Of a DNA stretch of 64,000 bases, positions 1 through 8,162 are shown in pieces. The notes under the pieces are model-generated. The model searched no databases. It was given only the letters and a program-made list of their open reading frames with translations, and was not told the origin of the DNA. Origin of the DNA: Methylomonas sp. LL1 (GTDB lineage: Bacteria > Pseudomonadota > Gammaproteobacteria > Methylococcales > Methylomonadaceae); the NCBI RefSeq assembly GCF_015711015.1, contig NZ_CP064653.1, positions 4,712,001-4,776,000 of the forward strand, in the 5' to 3' direction. Positions within the stretch are counted from its first letter, which is position 1. Every line of letters starts with the position of its first letter. The position numbers were made by a program, and so were the translations under genes.

Positions 1-1
1 A

Positions 2-94
2 GAAGAATTCGAGTGCGAAATTCCAGACGAAGAAACTGAGAAAATCACCACCGTACAATTGGCTATTGATTACATCAACGCCAATCTGCAATAA
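2..94 (+). CDS. acpP: Acyl carrier protein, C-terminal end (partial)
   Basis: Only the last 30 residues are in the window; the gene begins upstream of base 1. They read [20 protein letters not shown] and then a helix ending NANLQ. This matches helices III and IV of bacterial AcpP, including the acidic surface that docks fatty-acid enzymes. The Ser that carries phosphopantetheine lies outside the window. The fabF gene follows directly, the usual gammaproteobacterial order (fabD-fabG-acpP-fabF). Identity is firm from the C-terminal motif and the neighbour, although the piece is short. Confidence 0.9.
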   Translation, partial: EEFECEIPDEETEKITTVQLAIDYINANLQ

Positions 95-105
95 GTTGTT
101 CAAGC

Positions 106-128
106 GGCTAGTGGTTTATCCACTAGCC
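106..128 (+). terminator. Perfect hairpin between acpP and fabF
   Basis: GGCTAGTGG (106-114) and CCACTAGCC (120-128) form a perfect 9-bp stem with a 5-nt TTTAT loop, 11 nt after the acpP stop. The tract after it is pyrimidine-rich (cacacctctttcccc) but has no clean U-run. It may act as a partial terminator or a 3' RNA stabiliser that keeps acpP expression above fabF. The function is inferred; the hairpin is seen directly. Confidence 0.5.
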
Positions 129-176
129 CACACCTCTTTCCCCTCTGATTGCCTTCTATAAATACGGTAGTTTACT

Positions 177-1421
177 GTGAGCACACGTCGAGTTGTTATA
201 ACGGGCTTAGGCGCTGTTACGCCTTTAGCGAATAATGTTGCCGATACCTGGGAAGGGATTGTCAACGGTAAAAGTGGCATTAGTCCTATTGATTCGTTTG
301 ATATTTCAAGTTTTGCAACCACGTTTGGCGGGGTAATCAGAAATTTCAATATCGGCGATTACATTGCGGAGAAAGATGCCAAGCGTATGGACGGCTTTGT
401 GCATTACGGTATCGCCGCGGGTTGTCAGGCGATTGACGATTCTGGGATAGTGGTCACGGAAGAAAACGCCGAACGCATCGGTATCGCGATTGGTGCCGGT
501 ATCGGCGGTATAACCGGGATTGAAGAGTGCTATGCCACCTACGTGGCCGGTGGGGCGCGCAGAATTTCGCCGTTTTTTGTGCCCGGTAACATCATCAATA
601 TGATTTCCGGTAACCTGTCGATTAAATATGGCATGAAAGGCCCGAATTTTGCGATCGTGACGGCTTGTTCCACCGGCACTCACAATATCGGCGACGCGGC
701 GCGTTTGATCAAGTACGGCGATGCCGATGTGATGGTGGCCGGCGGCGCCGAGCGCTGCACGACTTCGCCGACAGCGATGGGCGGCTTTGCTTCGGCCAAG
801 GCGTTGTCGCGACGCAATGACGACCCGCAACGGGCTAGCCGTCCGTGGGATAGAGATAGAGACGGTTTTGTGTTGAGTGATGGTGCGGGTGTGGTAGTGT
901 TGGAAGAGTTGGAACATGCCAAGGCCCGTGGCGCAAAAATCTATGCGGAACTGGTTGGTTACGGCATGAGCGGCGATGCTTATCACATTACTTCACCGTC
1001 GATGGGCGGCGAAGGTGCGGCGCGTTGCATGCGGAATGCCTTACGCGATGCTAAGTTGAATCCGGCCGATGTCGATTACATCAACGCGCACGGCACCTCG
1101 ACACCAGCCGGCGATGTCGGTGAAACCCATGCGATGAAAACGGCGTTGGGTGAATCAGCCTACACAGTTGCGATCAGTTCCACCAAGTCCATGATCGGCC
1201 ATTTACTAGGGGCCGCCGGCGGGATTGAAGCTGTGTTGACGGCGTTGGCCATTCAACACCAGATTGCGCCGCCGACTATTAATTTGGAAAATCCCGATCC
1301 CGAATGCGATCTGGATTATGTTCCCAACATTGCCCGGAATATGAAGATTGATGTTGCTATCTCCAATTCCTTCGGCTTCGGCGGTACTAACGGTACTTTG
1401 ATTTTTAAACGTTACCAATAA
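177..1421 (+). CDS. fabF: 3-oxoacyl-[acyl-carrier-protein] synthase II
   Basis: This is the condensing enzyme that elongates acyl-ACP with malonyl-ACP in cytoplasmic fatty-acid synthesis. At 414 aa it has the usual FabF length. The catalytic triad is visible: Cys164 in VTACSTG, a His near residue 304 in NAHGTSTP, and a second His near 341 in [12 protein letters not shown]. The C-terminal FGFGGTN motif of the thiolase fold is also present. The start is a GTG giving [12 protein letters not shown], the standard FabF N-terminus; no strong Shine-Dalgarno precedes it. It follows acpP and a hairpin, and pabC comes 27 bp downstream, so it is likely co-transcribed with the fatty-acid cluster. Confidence 0.97.
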   Translation: MSTRRVVITGLGAVTPLANNVADTWEGIVNGKSGISPIDSFDISSFATTFGGVIRNFNIGDYIAEKDAKRMDGFVHYGIAAGCQAIDDSGIVVTEENAERIGIAIGAGIGGITGIEECYATYVAGGARRISPFFVPGNIINMISGNLSIKYGMKGPNFAIVTACSTGTHNIGDAARLIKYGDADVMVAGGAERCTTSPTAMGGFASAKALSRRNDDPQRASRPWDRDRDGFVLSDGAGVVVLEELEHAKARGAKIYAELVGYGMSGDAYHITSPSMGGEGAARCMRNALRDAKLNPADVDYINAHGTSTPAGDVGETHAMKTALGESAYTVAISSTKSMIGHLLGAAGGIEAVLTALAIQHQIAPPTINLENPDPECDLDYVPNIARNMKIDVAISNSFGFGGTNGTLIFKRYQ

Positions 1422-1448
1422 GCCGTTGTTCTCAAACAGTGTCCGCCT

Positions 1449-2276
1449 ATGTTTCTATTGAATGGCGAACGCAGACAGTATGTTGATGTCTCGGATAGAG
1501 GCTTCCAATACGGCGATGGTTTATTTGAAACCATCGCCGTATTCAACAGTAAACCGCTTTTCTGGCGGCGGCATTTAGCCCGCTTGGCTAAGGGCTGCGA
1601 GCAATTACTGATACCGCCCCCCGATCCCGCGCTGTTGACGGCGGAAGCGCTGCGGATCACCTCATCCGCCGACAGCGCGGTCCTGAAGTTGATAGTCACG
1701 CGTGGTAGTGGCGGTCGCGGTTATCGCCAACCCCAGCCGATTGTACCTACCCGGCTATTAAGCCTGCATCCCTCTCCCAATTACCCGGATGAATATCAAA
1801 CCGACGGCATCATCGCGCGATTTTGCGATCAACGTTTGGCCATTAGTCCGAGGCTAGCCGGTATCAAGCATCTGAACCGTCTGGAGCAGATTCTGGCGAG
1901 AGCGGAGTGGCGGGATGACGCGATTCAGGAAGGCTTGATGTTGGACGGCGATGGTTACGTTGTGGAAGGCACCATGAGCAATTTGTTCTTCGTCAAAAAC
2001 GGTGTTCTACATACGCCTTCGTTGGTTCGTTGCGGGATAGCGGGGATTGTGCGGCAATTGGTGATAGACTTTGCCAGGCGCAATGAAATTCGATTGCTTG
2101 AACAACAGTTTGAAACAACAAGCGTTTTAGAGGCGGATGAAGTTTTCGTCACCAATTCGGTGATAGGCATTTGGCCTGTTAAACGACTCGATCAACAGTG
2201 CTTTAGCGTGGGTAGTATTACCCGTGATATACAGCAATGGTATGCCGGAGCACGTATAGAAGAGACAAACTTATGA
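1449..2276 (+). CDS. pabC: Aminodeoxychorismate lyase
   Basis: This PLP enzyme of the branched-chain aminotransferase fold (class IV) splits 4-amino-4-deoxychorismate into p-aminobenzoate and pyruvate for folate synthesis. The 275-aa protein shows RGFQYGDGLFETI near residue 20, the Schiff-base Lys in GIKHLNRLEQ near 140, and a phosphate-binding GTMSNLFFV segment near 178. D-amino-acid and branched-chain aminotransferases share this fold, but the position between fabF and mltG is the classic pabC location. Its TGA stop overlaps the mltG start by 4 bp (ATGA), which implies translational coupling. Confidence 0.93.
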   Translation: MFLLNGERRQYVDVSDRGFQYGDGLFETIAVFNSKPLFWRRHLARLAKGCEQLLIPPPDPALLTAEALRITSSADSAVLKLIVTRGSGGRGYRQPQPIVPTRLLSLHPSPNYPDEYQTDGIIARFCDQRLAISPRLAGIKHLNRLEQILARAEWRDDAIQEGLMLDGDGYVVEGTMSNLFFVKNGVLHTPSLVRCGIAGIVRQLVIDFARRNEIRLLEQQFETTSVLEADEVFVTNSVIGIWPVKRLDQQCFSVGSITRDIQQWYAGARIEETNL

Positions 2277-3262
2277 TTAGAAGCATAGTCGCGTTTACTA
2301 GCTTGATGGTGTTGAGCTTGTTATTCATTTGGGGAGGCATGCATTATCACATCTTGCAAAAAAAACCGGTGGTTACTAGTTTAAGTACGCTGGACATAAA
2401 AAAAGGCGATACTCTGGATAGCGTGATCAGACAGCTAAAGGCTCAGCATATCGCCGTAAATTCACTTTGGTTCAAACTATTCGCTTATTGGACCCATTTA
2501 GACAGGATGTTGAAAGTCGGTGAATATGTTCTGAATAAAGGCGCCACCGCCGGCGATATTCTAGCCCAGCTGAAACAAGGCAAGACCCGGCAGTATTCAA
2601 TTACCTTTCCCGAAGGCTGGAGTTTCAAACAAGTCTTACAGGCTATACATGAAAACCCCAATCTACAACATACCTTGTCCGGTACCGAGTTGGCCGGTGT
2701 GATGGAAAAGGTCGGTTCCGACCAGTCTCATCCGGAGGGGTTGTTTTTTCCGGACACCTATTATTTTGAAAAAAACAGCACGGATTTGGAATTGTTGAAG
2801 CGGGCACATGACAAAATGCAACAGCTGTTAGCCTCTGAATGGGAAAAACGCGACAAGCAGGTGCCGCTGGATAGTCCTTATCAGGCCTTGATATTGGCCT
2901 CGATTATCGAAAAGGAAACGGCCGCCGCCGCGGAACGCAAAACAATAGCCGGTGTGTTTAGCCGCCGTTTAAAAAAAGGCATGTTGCTGCAAACCGATCC
3001 GACCGTGATTTACGGCATGGGGGACGATTATCAGGGCAATATTCGCCGCAGCGATTTACGCGAACCTACGCCATACAATACTTATCTGAATAAAGGCTTG
3101 CCGCCAACCCCGATTGCGATGCCGGGTAAGGCCGCTATAGTGGCCGCCTTGCATCCAGCCGATGGCGATGCATTGTTTTTTGTCGCGCGTGGTAATGGGC
3201 TGCATGCCTTTTCGGCGACCTATTCGACCCATGAAAAATATGTCGAGCTGTATCAGCGATGA
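2273..3262 (+). CDS. mltG: Endolytic murein transglycosylase
   Basis: This inner-membrane lytic transglycosylase of the YceG family cleaves nascent glycan strands and helps set glycan length. The 329-aa protein has one N-terminal membrane segment (about residues 5-22), a LysM-like subdomain with KKGDTLDSVI, then the YceG core. The core has the catalytic Glu region ASIIEKETAAAAE and the conserved LQTDPTVIYG and PTPYNTY segments. I chose the ATG at 2273 because it overlaps the pabC stop and gives a compact N-terminus; an upstream in-frame start would only add a tail inside pabC. It overlaps tmk by 4 bp. Confidence 0.95.
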   Translation: MIRSIVAFTSLMVLSLLFIWGGMHYHILQKKPVVTSLSTLDIKKGDTLDSVIRQLKAQHIAVNSLWFKLFAYWTHLDRMLKVGEYVLNKGATAGDILAQLKQGKTRQYSITFPEGWSFKQVLQAIHENPNLQHTLSGTELAGVMEKVGSDQSHPEGLFFPDTYYFEKNSTDLELLKRAHDKMQQLLASEWEKRDKQVPLDSPYQALILASIIEKETAAAAERKTIAGVFSRRLKKGMLLQTDPTVIYGMGDDYQGNIRRSDLREPTPYNTYLNKGLPPTPIAMPGKAAIVAALHPADGDALFFVARGNGLHAFSATYSTHEKYVELYQR

Positions 3263-3885
3263 AACTCGGACGATTTATTACCCTAGAGGGCGGGGAAGGC
3301 GTCGGTAAGTCGACAAATTTGCGCTTCATCGAACAACTGCTGGCCGAGCGCGGGATCGAAGTCGTCGTAACTCGCGAGCCCGGCGGCACCGAGTTGGCGG
3401 AAAACATACGCCATCTGTTGCTGGCGAAACATCATGAAAGTATCACGCCTGAAGCCGAATTGTTGCTGATGTTTGCGGCGCGTTCTCAGCATATTCAGCA
3501 TGTCATTCTGCCTGCCTTAAGCCAGGGGAGATGGGTGCTGTGTGATCGTTTTACCGATGCGACCTACGCTTACCAGGGTGGAGGCCGCAACATGGATATA
3601 CAAACCATTGCCTGGCTGGAACAGGCCGTGCAGGGCGATTTGCGGCCCGACTTAACCCTGTTGCTGGATGCGCCGCTGGAAACCGGCATGCTGCGTGTGC
3701 GACAGCGGGGATTGCTGGATCGCTTCGAGAGCGAACAGCTAGATTTTTTCGAACGCGTGCGTCAGGCTTACCTGCGGCGCGCAGGTCTGGATAGGCAGCG
3801 TTATAAAGTCATCGACGCCAGCTTGGCCTTGCCCGAGGTTCAGGAGCAGATCGTCAAGGCTGTCGATGGGCTCGAATCGGTATGA
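3259..3885 (+). CDS. tmk: Thymidylate kinase
   Basis: This enzyme phosphorylates dTMP to dTDP with ATP. The 208-aa protein carries the P-loop LEGGEGVGKST at residues 9-19, the DR(Y/F)xDAT substrate motif as CDRFTDATYAYQGGGR near residue 95, and a lid segment with RGLLDRFE near 152. Length is typical. Its ATG overlaps the mltG stop (ATGA) and its stop overlaps the holB start, so mltG-tmk-holB is a coupled block as in E. coli. Confidence 0.97.
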   Translation: MKLGRFITLEGGEGVGKSTNLRFIEQLLAERGIEVVVTREPGGTELAENIRHLLLAKHHESITPEAELLLMFAARSQHIQHVILPALSQGRWVLCDRFTDATYAYQGGGRNMDIQTIAWLEQAVQGDLRPDLTLLLDAPLETGMLRVRQRGLLDRFESEQLDFFERVRQAYLRRAGLDRQRYKVIDASLALPEVQEQIVKAVDGLESV

Positions 3886-4883
3886 AGTCCGCGCATTATT
3901 CCGCCTATCCGTGGCAACAAACCATTTGGCAACATCTTAGCGGTTATATCGAGCAGCAACGTATCCCGCAGGCTTTGTTAGTCGTGGGTTCTCAAGGCGT
4001 GGGCAATAGCCATCTGGCCGATGTTTATGCGCGGGCCTTGTTGTGCCATGCACCGCTGGCTGATCACTCGGCTTGCGGCCATTGCCATGGTTGCAAATTA
4101 TGTGATGCGCGGACGCATCCCGATTATTTGTTGATCGAGCCAGACGAGCCCGGTAAAGGTATCGGTATCGATAAAATTCGCCGATTGATTGTCAATTTGG
4201 CCTTAAAGCCGCAATTTGATGCTTATCGGCTGGTGATCATCGATCCGGCCGACCGGTTGAATAATGCTGCGGCCAACGCGTTTTTGAAGTGTCTGGAAGA
4301 GCCGACCGAGCGCACTTGTCTGGTGTTGTTGACTGAAAACCCGTCCCGGCTGCCGGCCACCATCCGCAGCCGTTGCCAGACTCTTCATTGTCCGGCGCCG
4401 GACAAGCATATTGCCGGCCGCTGGTTGCAACAGCAGGGCGTGCCCGGCCAGAATGTCGATTTGTTGCTGAGCCTGTCGCAAGGCGCACCTTTATTGGCAA
4501 AACAGTACGCCGAACAGAACTTTATTGATCTTAGGCAAACTTATTTTAAGACCTGGGTACAAGTCGCCGAAGGAAAGAGCAATCCGGTTCCGGTGGCGGA
4601 ACAATGGCAAAAACAAGATGCGCTGGATTTGAAAGTGCTGCTGGCCTGGATGCTCGGCTGGGTCATGGATATGATTAAATTCGCGCACGGGGCGGATACC
4701 CGTCAGTTACATAACCCGGACATGAAAAAATCCTTGCAAGCCCTTGCCGAGCGGCTAGAATTAACCGGCCTTTATCCGTTTTACGATAGCTTGCTGAATG
4801 CCAAGTCTCAATTAGGCACACAAATAAATAAGCAACTGATGCTTGAGCAACTGTTAATTCGCTGGTCACAACTCAATATTTAA
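3882..4883 (+). CDS. holB: DNA polymerase III subunit delta'
   Basis: This is the clamp-loader subunit that helps place the beta clamp on DNA. The 333-aa protein has an AAA+ fold. The P-loop region reads VGSQGVGNSHLA, where the usual Lys is Asn, consistent with delta' being a non-hydrolysing loader subunit. A Cys4 zinc module follows (CGHCHGCKLCDA, about residues 62-80). An SRC motif (IRSRCQTL) is near residue 165 and the AFLKCLEEPTERT helix is present. It overlaps tmk by 4 bp and is followed 8 bp later by a PilZ gene, as in many Proteobacteria. Confidence 0.95.
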   Translation: MKSAHYSAYPWQQTIWQHLSGYIEQQRIPQALLVVGSQGVGNSHLADVYARALLCHAPLADHSACGHCHGCKLCDARTHPDYLLIEPDEPGKGIGIDKIRRLIVNLALKPQFDAYRLVIIDPADRLNNAAANAFLKCLEEPTERTCLVLLTENPSRLPATIRSRCQTLHCPAPDKHIAGRWLQQQGVPGQNVDLLLSLSQGAPLLAKQYAEQNFIDLRQTYFKTWVQVAEGKSNPVPVAEQWQKQDALDLKVLLAWMLGWVMDMIKFAHGADTRQLHNPDMKKSLQALAERLELTGLYPFYDSLLNAKSQLGTQINKQLMLEQLLIRWSQLNI

Positions 4884-4891
4884 TAACAAAT

Positions 4892-5242
4892 ATGGCCGAA
4901 ACAGCACCCAGACAAGGTATTTTGTCGTTGTCCATCAAAGACAAAAACGCGCTTTATGCCGCGTATATGCCGTTCATTAAAAATGGTGGACTGTTCATTC
5001 CCACCAAACGGGAATACCAAATGGGCGAGGAAGTGTTTATGTTATTGAATTTAATGGAAGAGACCGAGCGTTTACCTATTGCCGGGAAAATTATCTGGAA
5101 AACGCCGGTCGGTGCGGAAGGTTATCGATCTCCCGGTATTGGGGTGCAATTCAGTGATCAGGATGGCGGCATGGCTAGAAATAAAATCGAAACCTATTTG
5201 GCCGGCGCACTGGAATCGGATCGATCCACTCATACTATGTAA
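4892..5242 (+). CDS. PilZ domain protein (PilZ-type, type IV pilus associated)
   Basis: This 116-aa single-domain protein has the PilZ fold pattern: NGGLFIPT near residue 30, GEEVFMLLNL, KIIWKTPVG, and GIGVQFSD near 85. The canonical c-di-GMP binding signature RxxxR plus D/NxSxxG is not evident, so it resembles the P. aeruginosa PilZ protein encoded next to holB. That protein supports type IV pilus assembly without binding the nucleotide. The holB-pilZ-tatD order supports this reading. The symbol is left blank because orthology is inferred from context and fold only. Confidence 0.85.
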   Translation: MAETAPRQGILSLSIKDKNALYAAYMPFIKNGGLFIPTKREYQMGEEVFMLLNLMEETERLPIAGKIIWKTPVGAEGYRSPGIGVQFSDQDGGMARNKIETYLAGALESDRSTHTM

Positions 5243-5287
5243 TCCTTGTTCGACGCCAAGGCCTCGGCATCCAAATCATATACCCGC

Positions 5288-6061
5288 ATGTTTATCGACT
5301 CCCATTGTCATCTGGATCGGATTGACCTAAAACCTTACCACAACGACTTCGACGCTTTCGTTAACGACGCGCGGACCAAACACATCGAACACATGTTGTG
5401 TATTGCCATTGACCTGGAATCTTATCCGGACATGCTGGCGCTGGTGGAACCTTATCCCGAAATTTCACTGTCGGTGGGTGTGCATCCCAATGTGACGGAA
5501 GGGCGGGAGCCGACTGTCGACGAACTGTTGGCTCTGGCTAGCCATCCCAAGGTAATTGCGATCGGCGAAACCGGGCTGGATTATTTTCATGGCAAAGGCG
5601 ATCTGGCGTGGCAGCATCAACGTTTTAAGTATCATATCCAGGTTGCTAAAACCCTGAATAAACCGTTGATCATCCATACCCGAGAAGCCGGACATGATTC
5701 ATTGGATGTATTGAAAACCGAAGGCGCGCAGCAAGTGGGCGGGATTATTCATTGTTTCACCGAGGATTGGGCTTACGCCGAAAAGGCTCTGGAACTGGGA
5801 TTTTATATTTCATTTTCCGGCATCGTTACCTTTAAAAACGCTCTGGCTATCCAGGAGGTGGCGCGAAAAGTGCCGGCAGACCGCTTTTTGATTGAAACCG
5901 ATTCACCCTATCTGGCGCCGGTGCCTTACCGCGGCAAGCCTAATTATCCAACTTATGTGCGGCATGTGGCCGAGCATATCGCCGAATTGCGCGGTAGTAG
6001 CCTGGAGGAAATCGCCGAATTATCCCGTACTAATTTTTATCGTTTGTTTGCGATGCAATAA
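5288..6061 (+). CDS. TatD family metal-dependent hydrolase
   Basis: This is a YcfH/TatD-type deoxyribonuclease with a TIM-barrel metallohydrolase fold. From the ATG at 5288 it is 257 aa. Metal-ligand motifs are visible: DSHCHLD at residues 4-10, GETGLDYF near 100, a His in IIHTREAG near 136, IIHCFTED near 160, and ETDSPYLAP near 210. An in-frame upstream codon would add 14 residues unlike the family, so I prefer the start at MFIDSHCHLD. It closes the holB operon and is followed by an intrinsic-terminator-like repeat. Confidence 0.93.
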   Translation: MFIDSHCHLDRIDLKPYHNDFDAFVNDARTKHIEHMLCIAIDLESYPDMLALVEPYPEISLSVGVHPNVTEGREPTVDELLALASHPKVIAIGETGLDYFHGKGDLAWQHQRFKYHIQVAKTLNKPLIIHTREAGHDSLDVLKTEGAQQVGGIIHCFTEDWAYAEKALELGFYISFSGIVTFKNALAIQEVARKVPADRFLIETDSPYLAPVPYRGKPNYPTYVRHVAEHIAELRGSSLEEIAELSRTNFYRLFAMQ

Positions 6062-6085
6062 GCCGTTGCCGATTGGCGGGCAAAA

Positions 6086-6121
6086 AAAACGGCCAGTTAC
6101 GAGAAGAAAACCGGCCGTTTT
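6086..6121 (+). terminator. Probable intrinsic terminator after the holB-tatD operon
   Basis: AAAACGGCC (6086-6094) and GGCCGTTTT (6113-6121) are perfect inverted repeats 25 bp past the tatD stop, with an 18-nt loop. The downstream arm ends in four T. The A-rich upstream arm makes it potentially bidirectional. The loop is longer than in ideal terminators, so confidence is moderate. Confidence 0.55.
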
Positions 6122-6251
6122 GAGAGGGAAGTAACTCTGTTTTCCCGCTAGGGCGCATACAAGAGTCGGGCAGAGTCTAACTAAACAAAACTGATCTGAA
6201 AATGTGGCATATCGCCGCGTGACAAATTGTCGCTGACGTCTATCATCATTC

Positions 6252-7388
6252 ATGCAAAATTTTTTAGAAATGCCGCAAGGCCGTTTCGTGCTCGGGCGGT
6301 TCCCGCATCGAAAAAACGAATTGCTACAAGCCTGGGATGCGGCGGACGAATATCTGCTGAATTACCTGGCCCGCGAGGCGATTCCGGCGCCGGAATCGCA
6401 AATTGTGATACTGAATGATAGTTTCGGAGCACTGGCGTTGGCATTACATGCGTATCGGCCAACGGCGATTTCCGATTCTTTTCTGTCCCGGCAAGCCACC
6501 CTAAACAATTGTCAACTGAACTTAATCGATCCAGGCAAAATTCATTTACTGGACAGTTTGAGCCTACCCGATTGCGGTATCGATTATTTGCTGATCAAAG
6601 TACCTAAGACCTTGGCTCTGTTGGAATATCAGCTGCATAGGCTTAGGCCGTTGCTGAAACCCTCCAGCAGGATTATTGCCGCAGGTATGGTCAAGGCACT
6701 GCCCGCAGGCGTTTGGAAGTTGTTGGAGCGGTTGATAGGACCCACCACTACCTCCTTGGCCGTAAAAAAGGCGAGGATGATTTTTGCCAATATCGACACT
6801 CAATTGGTATTGCCTAACAATCCTTATCCGGTTCGTTATCGACTGGAAAATACCGATTGGTGGATCAGCAATCACGCCAATGTGTTTTCCCGCGACAGTC
6901 TGGATATCGGTACTCGGCTGTTATTGCAACATTTGCCGAATAACCCGGATTATCATCGGATCATAGATCTAGGCTGCGGTAACGGCGTGGTGGGTTTGAT
7001 GATGGCGGATCGCTTGCCCAATGCGCGGATCGGTTTTGTCGATGAGTCATTCATGGCTATCGCATCGGCGCGCGAGAACTTTGAATCAGCGTTTGCCGGT
7101 GGGCGCCAGGCCGATTTTATCGTCGGGGATTGTTTGAGCGGAGTTCCTCCACTGAGCGCGGATTGCATAATCTGCAATCCGCCGTTTCACCAGCAACATG
7201 CTATCGGCGATCATATCGCCAGACAAATGTTTCAGCAGGCTCATCAAGTTCTGCGAAAAGGCGGCGAGTTACGAGTGATAGGCAACCGGCATTTAAATTA
7301 TCACCAGAACCTGAAAAAACTGTTCGGAAACTGGGAACAGGTTGCCGGCAATGCTAAATTCGTCGTGGTTAAAGCGGTTAAGCGTTAA
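6252..7388 (+). CDS. rlmG: 23S rRNA (guanine-1835-N2)-methyltransferase
   Basis: This enzyme methylates G1835 of 23S rRNA. The 378-aa protein has the two-domain RlmG/RsmC layout. A degenerate N-terminal methyltransferase-like domain covers about residues 1-190. A catalytic C-terminal Rossmann domain has the SAM loop IIDLGCGNGVVGLM near residue 236 and the N2-guanine motif CNPPFHQQHA near 310. RsmC is the close paralogue, but the N-terminal half (IVILNDSFGALALAL) and the length fit RlmG better. It stands alone between a terminator and convergent gloB. Confidence 0.88.
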   Translation: MQNFLEMPQGRFVLGRFPHRKNELLQAWDAADEYLLNYLAREAIPAPESQIVILNDSFGALALALHAYRPTAISDSFLSRQATLNNCQLNLIDPGKIHLLDSLSLPDCGIDYLLIKVPKTLALLEYQLHRLRPLLKPSSRIIAAGMVKALPAGVWKLLERLIGPTTTSLAVKKARMIFANIDTQLVLPNNPYPVRYRLENTDWWISNHANVFSRDSLDIGTRLLLQHLPNNPDYHRIIDLGCGNGVVGLMMADRLPNARIGFVDESFMAIASARENFESAFAGGRQADFIVGDCLSGVPPLSADCIICNPPFHQQHAIGDHIARQMFQQAHQVLRKGGELRVIGNRHLNYHQNLKKLFGNWEQVAGNAKFVVVKAVKR

Positions 7389-8156
7389 TCAACGAAAGTG
7401 ATCTTTCAATAATCTGACTTTTGCAAATACATGTGCCGGGGTGTCGTCCCTGGCGGATATGGCTTTGCGCAGGTCGGCACTGTGTTCACGCAGAAACGGG
7501 TTGGTAGCCAATTCCACGGACAGGGTAGAAGGTACGGTGGGCAGATTTTGATGGCGCAATTCGGCCACTTCGGCCAGACGTTGCAATAAGTCCGGATTAT
7601 CGGCATCTAAAGTCATCGCGAAACGGCCATTGGCTTGAGTATATTCGTGAGCGCAGTAGATGCGGGTGTCACCGGGGAGGGCTTTGAGTTTTTGCAACGA
7701 ATGCCACATCTGCTCCGCGCTGCCTTCGAATAGCCGTCCGCAACCCAACGAAAACAGGGTATCGCCGCAGAATAGTGCCAGGCTGTCGGGACAGTAATAA
7801 ACGATATGGCCCAAGGTATGGCCGGGCGTGCTGATGATTTGGAAAGATTGCAGACCTAGTTGGACTGTCTCGCCATCAGCGACAGTAATGTCGATGCCCG
7901 GAATTCGCCTATTATCGAACGCGGCGCCAACGACCTTACAACCCGTCGATTGCTTGAGTTGCAAATTGCCGCCGACATGGTCGCCATGATGGTGGGTGTT
8001 GAAAATATAATCCAGTCGCCAGCCGTTTTGTTCCAGTGCATCCAGCACCGGCTCGGCGACAGCCGGATCGACTACCGCGGTTTGGCCCGTGCTTGGTTCG
8101 TGCAGCAGATAAATATAATTATCCGTCAGAACCGGTATTTGCAGGATTTCCAGCAT
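7389..8156 (-). CDS. gloB: Hydroxyacylglutathione hydrolase (glyoxalase II)
   Basis: This enzyme hydrolyses S-D-lactoylglutathione to D-lactate and glutathione, the second step of methylglyoxal detoxification. The 255-aa protein carries the metallo-beta-lactamase signature FNTHHHGDHVGG (His55, His57, Asp59 and His60 as metal ligands). STPGHTLGHI follows near residue 110, then the FCGDTLF Asp near 132 and the YCAHEYT His near 171. A glyoxalase-II C-terminal domain completes it. It is the last gene of the minus-strand hopanoid/copper/dxs array, 6 bp after dxs copy A, and ends back-to-back with rlmG. Confidence 0.95.
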   Translation of the reverse strand: MLEILQIPVLTDNYIYLLHEPSTGQTAVVDPAVAEPVLDALEQNGWRLDYIFNTHHHGDHVGGNLQLKQSTGCKVVGAAFDNRRIPGIDITVADGETVQLGLQSFQIISTPGHTLGHIVYYCPDSLALFCGDTLFSLGCGRLFEGSAEQMWHSLQKLKALPGDTRIYCAHEYTQANGRFAMTLDADNPDLLQRLAEVAELRHQNLPTVPSTLSVELATNPFLREHSADLRKAISARDDTPAHVFAKVRLLKDHFR

Positions 8157-8162
8157 CGGTTG

